This document shows, in pieces, positions 26,335-34,421 of a DNA stretch of 64,000 nt (positions are counted from its first letter, which is position 1; every line of letters begins with the position of its first letter). Under the pieces are notes generated by a model. It was not told the DNA's origin, searched no databases, and saw only the letters and a list, made by a program, of their open reading frames with translations. The stretch comes from Paenibacillus lutrae (lineage in GTDB: Bacteria > Bacillota > Bacilli > Paenibacillales > NBRC-103111), in contig NZ_RHLK01000013.1 in assembly GCF_009757775.1 (NCBI RefSeq), positions 90,212-154,211 on the forward strand, in the 5' to 3' direction. The position numbers and the translations under genes are program-made.

Positions 26335-29300
26335 TTATTGGGGATTTCCCAAAGAAATGGAAAGGGAAGTTTTGTCCCCGTAGCGGGTTATTGTGTACGT
26401 GCTTGTCTTCTCGTCATGCCTAATCTCAACATCCTTAGGGTTTCCGGGAATCGATAGACCCTGTGGACTGTAGATCTTGATCTGCTGCATGCCTGCAGCC
26501 TGAAGCTCGAGTTTCCAATTGCCGGTCTGGCCTGCGTCCAGCGCGAACGGCACATTAGATCGGACGATATGTGCCTGCTCGGCTCCTTTGCCGATATGAA
26601 GCTCTGCATCCTTCCCAAGGCCAAGATACAGCTTACCCTTCTGCTCCGTGTACACGAGCGCGTCGGTAGTTAGGGAGTAAGGCGCGTATTTCTCGCCTTT
26701 CTCAATCACAACGCCGGACGTATTCGTATATTCAGCTGCCTGCTTCGGAACTTTGGAGGTGTCTGCCCCCAGCCGGAGAGACAGATGCAGGCCTTTATCG
26801 GACAGACGGTCTTTGACGTTGTCGATTACATAATCGGCCCAGCTCCGGCTGACCGTGATCCGGGTTGTTAAAGTCGCCAGAAACGAACGCGCCATCTGGG
26901 GCTCCGTCATGAAGTTGTAATCATGCTGAGTGCGGATTTCATCCAGATAAGAAGCGAAAGTCTCCAGGTCTCCTGCGCGGTCCGGGAAATGATATTCGAT
27001 ATGTTCGAAATAATCAATCGGCATATCTCTTTTCACATACGAATCGTAGATGTCCGTTGTGGAGTTCGCGCCTTCTTTGCGAAGCACGGGAGCCGGCGTG
27101 TAGATGAGCATAGGCTTCTCGGAACGGCTTCCATCAACGTCCTCAAGAAGAAATGGCAGCCCCCATATATAATCGGTGCCAAGCCGTGGCTCGGTAGGCG
27201 TATGGGACGGTGTAAAGCCGAAATTGAACCATATATCCTGATCCCGCTCATTGCTAAGCGTCTGCAGCCGGTCCGGGAAATTAATCCGCCATGTATGCTG
27301 GTTCGTTCCCGGCATCACCCACGGAATCCCGAGCTTCTCAAACGCCTGCTTATGCAGGGCGAGTTCTTTCTTTTCCTGATCATCGCTGAAAAAATTATGG
27401 ACGAATACGTGCGGATACAATTCCAGATGATTGTCCTTGGTGTACTGCAGGAACTCCTGCAGCTGTTCTTTGTAAGGGAAATCCGGCGAATCCAGCGGAA
27501 TCGGGGAACCGAATTCCAGCTGTCCGACGACGAGGTCGATGACGCCGTCGCCGTTCACATCGTGCCATACCGGCACGGAGTTGTGTCCTCCGACCAGGGC
27601 ATTCGTCCCCATCTGATTCAGTGTGGTGCCGTTTACCGTCCCCTGGTCGGTCCAAGTTCCGCCGCTTTCTTGGCGGAACACGCGAAGATCTCCCTCGTTG
27701 CTGCCGACAACGAGGTCCGCTCTGCCGTCGCCGTCCATGTCACGGACGGACGGCGCGGCGTATTTCGCCCCGACGCTCAAGAGTTCGGCGGGGGCGGAGA
27801 GCCGCAGCGCGCCTGCCTGCGGCGCGCGGTACAGCCAGACCTTGCCGTCCGCATCGCCGACGAGCAGGTCTGCGGTACCGTCGCCGTCGACATCACCGAC
27901 GGCGGCCGCAGCCGGTCCGGGCACACGGATGGGCCCGGCGGGGTCCTGCAGGGCGGTTAGCGGAGCGAACCGCCCGCTGCCTTGGCCGAGCGCGATCCGC
28001 ACGGCCCCGGTGGAGTCGCTGACGATGAGGTCAACCTGACCGTCAGCGTTCCAGTCCGCCGCATGCACGGAAGCATGCGGGCCGGTCTGCAGCGGCTGTC
28101 CGCCGTCCAGCAGCAGCTTCTCGGGCTTGCCGTACGCGTCCGGCAGCTTCAGGCCAGCCGGCGCGGAGTCGCGCTCGTACATCTCGGGCTTCTGGCCGAG
28201 ATTCGGATACACATAGATGTATCCGTCGCTGCTGCCGGCAAGGAGGTCGTCCCGTCCGTCTCCGTTCAAATCGGCGAACGCCGGTACGAGCCGGTGCGGC
28301 TTATCCAAGGCGTCCGCAAGCGAGCGGTAGTCCGGATATTCCGCGAGCCGTACAGGCCCGCCTTCAGCCTGCAGATGCATGCCGCTGCTGTAATAGGATG
28401 CCGGCTTCTCGCCGCTGAACGCCGGCTTCTCATTGGTTCCCTCGTTGAGCTGCACCGTGGCGCTTTCTTTCCACTGTCCCCAGTAGAATGCGGAGCGGAC
28501 AAGGGAGTACGAGGGAATCTGGTTGTACTTCTTGGTCAGCTCGGCCCATTGAATGCCTTCTTTATTCTGGAAGGCGGGCATCGCTTCAAAATGATTCTGG
28601 TAAGCCATTGCAGGCCGTCCGTAAGGACCGAGTATTTTGGTGGCGCTGTAGCCGTAAATTTCTTTGGATACATAAGACACGAATTCGGTACGTAGCTGAG
28701 CGCCCGCTGACGAGAAGGCGAAGTGGAAATAGGGCTCCAGCTTCAGGTCTTTCTTGTCAAAATAAGTCGTGCCGGGATCAAGCTGCCGGTTCTTGTTGTA
28801 TTGAGTGACGAGGCTGCCGAACCCCTGCTTAGGGTCCATACCGCTGGTCAAATCATAACCCGTTATGAAATAGCGGTTTGGCAGGAACGTACTGGTTAAG
28901 AGAACCGTGCCTTTACCATATTTGTTGCGGGCTACAATGGCTTGTCCGTCGAGCATAACCAGAGGCTCCGCTGTCGAAGGGTCCAGACCGTAGCCCCAGT
29001 AGAATCCGGGCATGCTGTCCATGGATTCTCTTTTGAAGAAATTATCGCTAAACAGTTTCATGACTTCCTGCAAGCCTTGAACGTTGGTCCCGACTGCGGG
29101 GTATTCGAATTTGGGCTTGGTCTGGGGAGCTATAAGCTTGGTTTGATAGGCACCCAGGAAATCCGAAGGAAACATACTGGCGAAACTATTGTCGAGTAGC
29201 AGATGGCCGCCATTTTCCACATAATCTTGAAGTTTCTTAAGGTGGCCTTTATCCGGGATATTGGCAAGTCCGGTATCCGGGACAACGGCGTCGTAAGCGC

Positions 29301-29532
29301 CGAGCTGACGGTCCGACAATGTGCCGATCGGCTTCCGCTCTACCTTCAAGTTTGCTGCTAAAGATTGCTGGAACTGCCCGAATGCCGCTGTATCGAATTG
29401 ATCTCCATTCGTCGCATACAAAAGGCGCACTTCTTCCTTTTTGGAAGTCAGGACAGCGGCTGCGCCGATCAGTACAAGCAGAGCGATTATACCGAACACT
29501 GCTGCAGTGTAACGTTTTTTCGACAAATTCAT
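26335..29532 (-). CDS. Large exported protein with FG-GAP/VCBS repeats and a possible deacetylase-like barrel
   Basis: Exported 1065-residue protein of unknown function. A basic N terminus and one hydrophobic segment (AAVFGIIALLVLIGAAAVL) form a signal anchor. Residues about 35-240 look like a glutamine-amidotransferase-like fold (KLQDYVENGGHLLLDNS). Five FG-GAP-type repeats with calcium-loop motifs (DLNGDGRDD, DVDGDGTAD, DMDGDGRAD, DVNGDGVID and the variant DWNADGQVD) lie at about residues 418-680. The later part (HVFVHNFFSDD to SRSWADYVID) may be a polysaccharide-deacetylase-like barrel; this last point is weak. G+C is higher across the repeats. ATG 29532 abuts GAGGG; TTG 29526 is better spaced and may be the true start. 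It probably acts at the cell surface with the downstream aminoacylation genes. Confidence 0.75.
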   Translation of the reverse strand: MNLSKKRYTAAVFGIIALLVLIGAAAVLTSKKEEVRLLYATNGDQFDTAAFGQFQQSLAANLKVERKPIGTLSDRQLGAYDAVVPDTGLANIPDKGHLKKLQDYVENGGHLLLDNSFASMFPSDFLGAYQTKLIAPQTKPKFEYPAVGTNVQGLQEVMKLFSDNFFKRESMDSMPGFYWGYGLDPSTAEPLVMLDGQAIVARNKYGKGTVLLTSTFLPNRYFITGYDLTSGMDPKQGFGSLVTQYNKNRQLDPGTTYFDKKDLKLEPYFHFAFSSAGAQLRTEFVSYVSKEIYGYSATKILGPYGRPAMAYQNHFEAMPAFQNKEGIQWAELTKKYNQIPSYSLVRSAFYWGQWKESATVQLNEGTNEKPAFSGEKPASYYSSGMHLQAEGGPVRLAEYPDYRSLADALDKPHRLVPAFADLNGDGRDDLLAGSSDGYIYVYPNLGQKPEMYERDSAPAGLKLPDAYGKPEKLLLDGGQPLQTGPHASVHAADWNADGQVDLIVSDSTGAVRIALGQGSGRFAPLTALQDPAGPIRVPGPAAAAVGDVDGDGTADLLVGDADGKVWLYRAPQAGALRLSAPAELLSVGAKYAAPSVRDMDGDGRADLVVGSNEGDLRVFRQESGGTWTDQGTVNGTTLNQMGTNALVGGHNSVPVWHDVNGDGVIDLVVGQLEFGSPIPLDSPDFPYKEQLQEFLQYTKDNHLELYPHVFVHNFFSDDQEKKELALHKQAFEKLGIPWVMPGTNQHTWRINFPDRLQTLSNERDQDIWFNFGFTPSHTPTEPRLGTDYIWGLPFLLEDVDGSRSEKPMLIYTPAPVLRKEGANSTTDIYDSYVKRDMPIDYFEHIEYHFPDRAGDLETFASYLDEIRTQHDYNFMTEPQMARSFLATLTTRITVSRSWADYVIDNVKDRLSDKGLHLSLRLGADTSKVPKQAAEYTNTSGVVIEKGEKYAPYSLTTDALVYTEQKGKLYLGLGKDAELHIGKGAEQAHIVRSNVPFALDAGQTGNWKLELQAAGMQQIKIYSPQGLSIPGNPKDVEIRHDEKTSTYTITRYGDKTSLSISLGNPQ

Positions 29533-29559
29533 CCCTCAATTATGTGTATGATCCATGCC

Positions 29560-29588
29560 ATTATAGCACTTCTGCCGGGGTTTGTTAA
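29560..29588 (-). promoter_or_regulatory. Sigma-A promoter of the FG-GAP protein gene
   Basis: On the minus strand TTAACA and a perfect TATAAT are separated by 17 bases. The start codon follows about 28 bases after the -10 box. Confidence 0.7.
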
Positions 29589-29671
29589 CTTAAGAGACGG
29601 AGGGGGATCGGTCTGTATCAGAGCGGTGCAGAGGCGTGCAAATAGAAAGATAATACCGAAAAACATGTTCA

Positions 29672-29696
29672 TAAATGGAGTCGCCCTCGCCGATAT
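29672..29696 (+). promoter_or_regulatory. Sigma-D (motility sigma) promoter candidate of the chemoreceptor gene
   Basis: GCCGATAT at 29689-29696 is the exact sigma-D -10 element. TAAA at 29672-29675 stands 13 bases before it, two fewer than usual. The downstream gene is a chemoreceptor, the classic sigma-D target. Confidence 0.6.
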
Positions 29697-29739
29697 ATAA
29701 AGAAGATGATTATTTACAAACTACAGATGGGGAGTTGCT

Positions 29740-31899
29740 ATGGAAAAAAAGTGGAAGGAAAAGCTGACCGAGGGAATGCAAGGTGCTTCTCAGAGCCTCA
29801 AAACAAAACTTAGAGACATGAAGCCGGCACAGCCCGAATCGCTTTCATCAGGCGGGGGAGACAATAGAGTCCCTCTAATGAAAGCAGTTGGAACGAAACT
29901 GTTCATTATCTTTTTCTTAAGTATACTGATCGCGGTAGGGATTGTGGGGACCTTATCGTACCAGACTTCCAAGAGTGTCGTAAAAGAGGAAGTATCGAAG
30001 GCAGCTTATCAGACAGTGGTTCAGACTAGTAAAAAAATCGATTATATCTTCAAGACTTACGAGAAGATGTCGCTGGACATTATGATCGATCAGGCGATTA
30101 CGAGCAATACCGAGAAACTCCTCGGCAATCTGAGCGATGCAGATGCTATATCCACCCGTATGAGCATCAACACGGCTTTGGAGAAGTACTCCCGGACGGA
30201 TGAGAAAATCGCCGGTATTTTTGTAGTTCCGGCTGATGTAAACGGCAAGGTTGCGGGTTTTATGCAGGAGTCTCTGGTCAAGGAGAATGAGGCGGTTATT
30301 CAAAAAGCCGTGAAGGAAGACGGAAGACCCGTCTGGATGGATTCCAAAATAAACGGCTATTTCTCGCAATTGAACTTTCCTACGTTTTCCGTTGCCCGTC
30401 TTATTAAAGATTCAGCGGGTAAGGGAAATTATGTCGTTTTCATAGAGATCAAAACGCAATATTTAAATGAGCAGCTCGAAGAGATTAAAATTGGCGAAAC
30501 AGGCAGAATCGAGATCATGAATCAGCAGAATCAATGGATGGTTCTCGGTGATTTGGGGAAAATCGGCCAGGAAGCCGACATTAAACTGCCGGTCAATGAA
30601 GCCGATAAGAAGATTCAGAAGGAAGGCCAAGCAACGCTGGGTAAAGCGGGAGAGAATAACCTCGTTGTATATAATACAAGCAGTCATACCAATTGGGTCG
30701 TATACGGTTATGCACCGATTGACGAAATTACAAAAAGTGCCAATGCTATCTTCAATCTGACCTTGTGGGTTGCGATTATCGCCGGTCTGCTGGCGATCGT
30801 CCTGGGCTGGTTGATGAGCCGGATGATCGGCAAGCCGCTCGTTGAGCTGGGCCAATTGATGAATGAGGGCGAGAAGGGCAACCTGGCTGTACGTACTTTG
30901 TTCACTCAGCGGGCCGATGAGATCGGGCAGGTGGGCAAAAGCTTTAACGGGATGATGAGTAAAATTACAGATCTCGTGAACCAGACCAACCGCTCTGCCG
31001 ATAAGGTGTTGGAGACAGCCCGCGATCTGACGGATGCGTCCAAGAAGACGGCTCTGTCGGCAAGGGAGATTGCAACGGCGACGGAAGATATCGCGGGCGG
31101 GGCGACGAGCCTTGCCGTTGCGGCCGAGAACGGGAATGATCTTAGTACGCAAATCTCGGAGCAAATGAAGTATGTTATCGAGAAGAACATCCGGATGGCG
31201 ATAGCAACCTCCGAGGTGCAGCAGATGAGTGAGCGGGGCATAGAGCAGATGGATGACCTCACTCAGAAGACCAAGCAGAGCGAACAGCTCACGCAATCGC
31301 TGGTAGAACGCGTAGACCGTCTCAAAACGACAACGGGATCCATCCGTAAAATTCTTGATGTATTGACGAAGATAACAGCGCAGACGAACATTTTATCCCT
31401 GAATGCGGGAATTGAAGCTGCCCGTGCCGGAGCGGCAGGCAAGGGATTCATGGTGGTAGCCAGCGAAATCCGTAATCTGGCTGATCAGTCGAGAGGCTCG
31501 ATTGTCAGTGTGGCGGAGATTACGGAAGAGATTCAGCGTGAAATGGATGCCACGGTGAGAGCACTGTCCGATGCGTATCCTTTGTTCCGTCAGCAGACGG
31601 AATCGGTTGAAGAAGCGAACCAGATGTTCTCGGATGTGAAGACCCAGATGGACAACCTGCTTATCCAGTTGGATGAAGTATCCGGCTCCATCACAGATTT
31701 GAATGCCTCGCAGCTCACGCTTGCGGACGCGATGACCAATGTCAGCGCCGTTGCGGAAGAATCGTCCGCGACCAGCGAGGAAGTCGCTTCGCTCAGCAGC
31801 GAGCAGCAGAGTGTCAGTGAAGGGCTAGTCCGTCTGTCCGGGCAACTGGAAGAGGTATCGAACCAGCTCGGCGAATCCTTGTCGAAGTTCAAGGTGTAG
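29740..31899 (+). CDS. Methyl-accepting chemotaxis protein
   Basis: Transmembrane chemoreceptor, 719 aa. An unusually long cytoplasmic N-terminal stretch (about 50 residues, charged) precedes the first membrane helix (LFIIFFLSILIAVGIVGTL). An extracellular sensor of about 260 residues follows, probably dCache-like, then a second helix (LTLWVAIIAGLLAIVLGWLM), a HAMP domain and the signalling coiled coil. The kinase-contact tip is recognisable but variant: QTNILSLNAGIEAARAG, then AAGKGFMVVASEIRNLADQS, where most receptors have EAARAGE. The ligand cannot be told from sequence. ATG 29740 has GGGGAG upstream. It is monocistronic with a sigma-D-type promoter. Confidence 0.93.
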   Translation: MEKKWKEKLTEGMQGASQSLKTKLRDMKPAQPESLSSGGGDNRVPLMKAVGTKLFIIFFLSILIAVGIVGTLSYQTSKSVVKEEVSKAAYQTVVQTSKKIDYIFKTYEKMSLDIMIDQAITSNTEKLLGNLSDADAISTRMSINTALEKYSRTDEKIAGIFVVPADVNGKVAGFMQESLVKENEAVIQKAVKEDGRPVWMDSKINGYFSQLNFPTFSVARLIKDSAGKGNYVVFIEIKTQYLNEQLEEIKIGETGRIEIMNQQNQWMVLGDLGKIGQEADIKLPVNEADKKIQKEGQATLGKAGENNLVVYNTSSHTNWVVYGYAPIDEITKSANAIFNLTLWVAIIAGLLAIVLGWLMSRMIGKPLVELGQLMNEGEKGNLAVRTLFTQRADEIGQVGKSFNGMMSKITDLVNQTNRSADKVLETARDLTDASKKTALSAREIATATEDIAGGATSLAVAAENGNDLSTQISEQMKYVIEKNIRMAIATSEVQQMSERGIEQMDDLTQKTKQSEQLTQSLVERVDRLKTTTGSIRKILDVLTKITAQTNILSLNAGIEAARAGAAGKGFMVVASEIRNLADQSRGSIVSVAEITEEIQREMDATVRALSDAYPLFRQQTESVEEANQMFSDVKTQMDNLLIQLDEVSGSITDLNASQLTLADAMTNVSAVAEESSATSEEVASLSSEQQSVSEGLVRLSGQLEEVSNQLGESLSKFKV

Positions 31900-31997
31900 A
31901 TTTTAAAGTGCAGTTGGCAGGTATAGACAACTTGCAGCTTGTCCACCATGCCAAGCTATAAGAATTTGCCTGCCAGGAAGTTCTGTTACTGCTTGTG

Positions 31998-32052
31998 AAA
32001 AAGCCGTCAGGCCTCGCACCGTTACGGTGTGTCAGGATCTGCGGCTTTTTTA
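31998..32052 (+). terminator. Terminator after the chemoreceptor gene
   Basis: AAAAAGCCG pairs with CGGCTTTTTT, with an inner CACCG-TTA-CGGTG hairpin. Confidence 0.8.
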
Positions 32053-32093
32053 ATAACAGGCGTATGAAGGGCTCTTATCCAGGCTTATAGAGA

Positions 32094-32138
32094 AACAGCC
32101 CTCCAAACTCTATCGAATAGAGGATTTGGAGGGCTGTT
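32094..32138 (-). terminator. Terminator after the glycyl-tRNA synthetase gene
   Basis: AACAGCCCTCCAAA and TTTGGAGGGCTGTT enclose an inner CTCTAT-CGA-ATAGAG stem. It is nearly symmetrical and could act in both directions. Confidence 0.8.
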
Positions 32139-32165
32139 CCTGGTTATAGGCTGCAGCAGGGTGAA

Positions 32166-33551
32166 TTAAAATTGAAGTTTCGATTCAATGAACGCCTTCA
32201 ATTCGCTGATCGGCATACGGGTCTGCTCCATCGTGTCGCGGTCGCGGACCGTCACTTGGCCGTCCTGCTCGGAATCAAAATCGTATGTGATGCAGAAAGG
32301 TGTACCGATTTCGTCATGGCGGCGGTACCGTTTACCGATCGAACCGGTATCGTCATAATCGACCATGAAGCTCTTCGCCAGGTCCGAGAAGATCGCTTGC
32401 GCGCCTTCGGACAGCTTCTTGGACAGCGGGAACACGGCTACCTTGAAGGGAGCCAGTGCCGGGTGCAGGTGCAGCACGGTACGGCTGTCGTCGCCTTCGA
32501 GCTTCTGCTCTTCGAATGCATCGATCAGGAACGCCAGAGTTACGCGATCTGCGCCAAGTGAAGGCTCGATGCAGTAAGGAACGTATTTCTCATTACCGGC
32601 TTCTTGGTCAACATAGTTGAAATCCTCGCCGGAATGCTCCATATGCTGCTTGAGGTCGTAGTCCGTACGGTCCGCAATGCCCCAGAGCTCGCCCCAGCCG
32701 AACGGGAAGCGGTACTCGATGTCCGTTGTTGCATTGCTGTAGTGGGACAGCTCGTCGTCGGAATGGTCGCGCAGGCGGATGCTGCCTTCTTTGACACCCA
32801 GGTTCAGGAGCCAATCGCGGCAGTAAGCGCGCCAGTACTCGAACCATTTCATATCTTCTCCAGGCTTGCAGAAGAATTCAAGTTCCATTTGTTCGAATTC
32901 ACGCGTCCGGAACGTAAAGTTGCCCGGCGTGATTTCGTTACGGAAGCTTTTGCCGATTTGGCCGATGCCAAACGGGAGTTTTTTGCGCATCGTACGCTGT
33001 ACGTTCTTGAAGTTAACGAAGATACCTTGCGCGGTTTCCGGGCGCATGTACACGACGTTGGAGCTGGATTCCGTTACGCCTTGGAAGGTCTTGAACATCA
33101 GGTTAAACTGGCGGATATCTGTAAAATCGCGGCTGCCGCAGTCCGGACATGCGATTTCGTGCTCATCCATCAATGCTTTCATCTGATCAAATGACAGGCC
33201 GTCTACGACCAGTTCGATGCCTTTGGCATCTAAGGCGTTCTCGATGATTTTGTCCGCGCGGTGGCGTGCTTTGCACTGCTTGCAGTCGATCATCGGGTCA
33301 TTGAAGTTGCCCACGTGACCGGATGCAACCCATGCTTGCGGGTTCATCAGGATAGCGGCATCCAGTCCCACGTTGTATGGAGACTCCTGGATGAATTTTT
33401 TCCACCATGCACGTTTGACGTTGTTCTTCAGTTCAACGCCCAGCGGGCCGTAATCCCACGTGTTGGCGAGACCGCCGTAAATTTCGGAACCCGGGAAAAT
33501 AAAGCCTCTGTGCTTGGCGAGTGCTACGATCTGCTCCATGTTGACGCTCAT
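32166..33551 (-). CDS. glyQS: Glycine--tRNA ligase, single-chain type
   Basis: Class II synthetase that charges tRNA-Gly, 461 aa, of the one-chain (alpha2) type rather than the two-gene alpha2beta2 type. Motif 1 region is [20 protein letters not shown]. Motif 2 is [20 protein letters not shown] and motif 3 is [10 protein letters not shown]. The Cys pairs CKQCKARHR and CPDCGSRDF form a small zinc-like insertion. The anticodon-binding domain is C-terminal (about residues 350-461). The start ATG 33551 has AAAGGAGCG upstream. A T-box leader lies about 170 bases upstream, so expression rises when uncharged tRNA-Gly accumulates. Confidence 0.97.
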   Translation of the reverse strand: MSVNMEQIVALAKHRGFIFPGSEIYGGLANTWDYGPLGVELKNNVKRAWWKKFIQESPYNVGLDAAILMNPQAWVASGHVGNFNDPMIDCKQCKARHRADKIIENALDAKGIELVVDGLSFDQMKALMDEHEIACPDCGSRDFTDIRQFNLMFKTFQGVTESSSNVVYMRPETAQGIFVNFKNVQRTMRKKLPFGIGQIGKSFRNEITPGNFTFRTREFEQMELEFFCKPGEDMKWFEYWRAYCRDWLLNLGVKEGSIRLRDHSDDELSHYSNATTDIEYRFPFGWGELWGIADRTDYDLKQHMEHSGEDFNYVDQEAGNEKYVPYCIEPSLGADRVTLAFLIDAFEEQKLEGDDSRTVLHLHPALAPFKVAVFPLSKKLSEGAQAIFSDLAKSFMVDYDDTGSIGKRYRRHDEIGTPFCITYDFDSEQDGQVTVRDRDTMEQTRMPISELKAFIESKLQF

Positions 33552-33724
33552 TAGTATTCGCTCCTTTGATTGGATAATCGGTTGTGTGTCGTTCGGCGCT
33601 TGCGGCCGTTATGCTGCCGGGGCAGGGGGATGATTCCAGACTGAACTGCAGCGATCCGGGCAGGCCGAGCATTTCTCCGAAACGCCAGGCTGCCGCAATC
33701 CGTATCAGACCGCAGTCCGCGGGC

Positions 33725-34020
33725 AATCGAAAAAGCCCCCAATCCCACAGGCATCCTACATGCCTAGGGACGAGAGCTTGAGCACCCGCGGTTCCACCCT
33801 AGTTGATCCGCCGCCTCTGCCAGGTGAGCAGGTTGTGACATTTCGCGAATCTCCATCTCATGCCGGACATGTGGTCCCGGCTGCTAGAAGATCCGCCTGA
33901 GAATGTCAGGCTGACGCATCCACTTTTCCGCACGCGGCTCCGGACTGCCTTTTCTCTGACTCCTTGCCTGGGCTTGCACCATCCCCAGGTCGCTGAACAT
34001 CGAAGGAAAATCGGATACTA
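33725..34020 (-). promoter_or_regulatory. T-box leader (tRNA-Gly responsive) of glyQS
   Basis: Read on the minus strand, the leader contains the Stem I apical sequence GGGGATGGTGCAAGCCC, a plausible GGC glycine specifier in AAAAGGCAGTCC (33947-33949), and the T-box AGGGTGGAACCGCGGGTGC at about 33785-33803. A terminator follows: TCCCTAGGCAT pairs with ATGCCTGTGGGA, then GGGGGCTTTTT. GGC in the specifier agrees with the gene it controls. The outer limits are approximate. Confidence 0.9.
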
Positions 34021-34057
34021 TTGGTCCTTCACGGCCGCACTGTATGCAGTTGGCCTT

Positions 34058-34086
34058 AGTTTACCTAAACTCGGAAAAAAAATCAA
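34058..34086 (-). promoter_or_regulatory. Promoter of the T-box leader and glyQS
   Basis: On the minus strand TTGATT and TAAACT are separated by exactly 17 bases. The predicted start lies just before the T-box Stem I. Confidence 0.6.
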
Positions 34087-34134
34087 TGCCAGGAGAGGGA
34101 GAGAAAACTGGAGAAAAATGTTTTTATGGAAATA

Positions 34135-34421
34135 GAAGGGAATTACTGGAAATAGTCGAATTGATTATACTAAAGTCGCCGCCACCGCAACCGGACATTT
34201 GTTGTATGCAGTTGCAGTGGCTGCAGCTTGTGGTGTCCGAAAGTTAAAGCGCTTCACTTTCACGGAATCACCGCCAAAGGGGGGGATTGTCCATAACACA
34301 TAACATGTCCTTGGTATCGGATAAACAATGCTGACTGCTGATCTGAAGGGCGCAAGCGGATTCTGAGGCCTGGATTCAAACCGTATGATGAAAGTACAAT
34401 TTGAAGGGAGAGAATTAACGA
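34135..34421 (+). promoter_or_regulatory. Regulatory region of the chitinase gene with a candidate cre site
   Basis: No gene here. TTAAAGCGCTTCAC at 34243-34256 matches the CcpA cre pattern at 11 of 14 positions, with the full AAAGCGCTT core. A possible -10, TATACT at 34166-34171, has only a weak -35. A G run lies at 34278-34284. Glucose repression of a chitinase would make biological sense, but the site is tentative. Confidence 0.35.

Noticed and set aside
26923..27960. A 345-residue plus-strand frame inside the FG-GAP protein gene
   Set aside because: It is antisense to a protein with clear FG-GAP repeats and signal anchor, and has no start signal.
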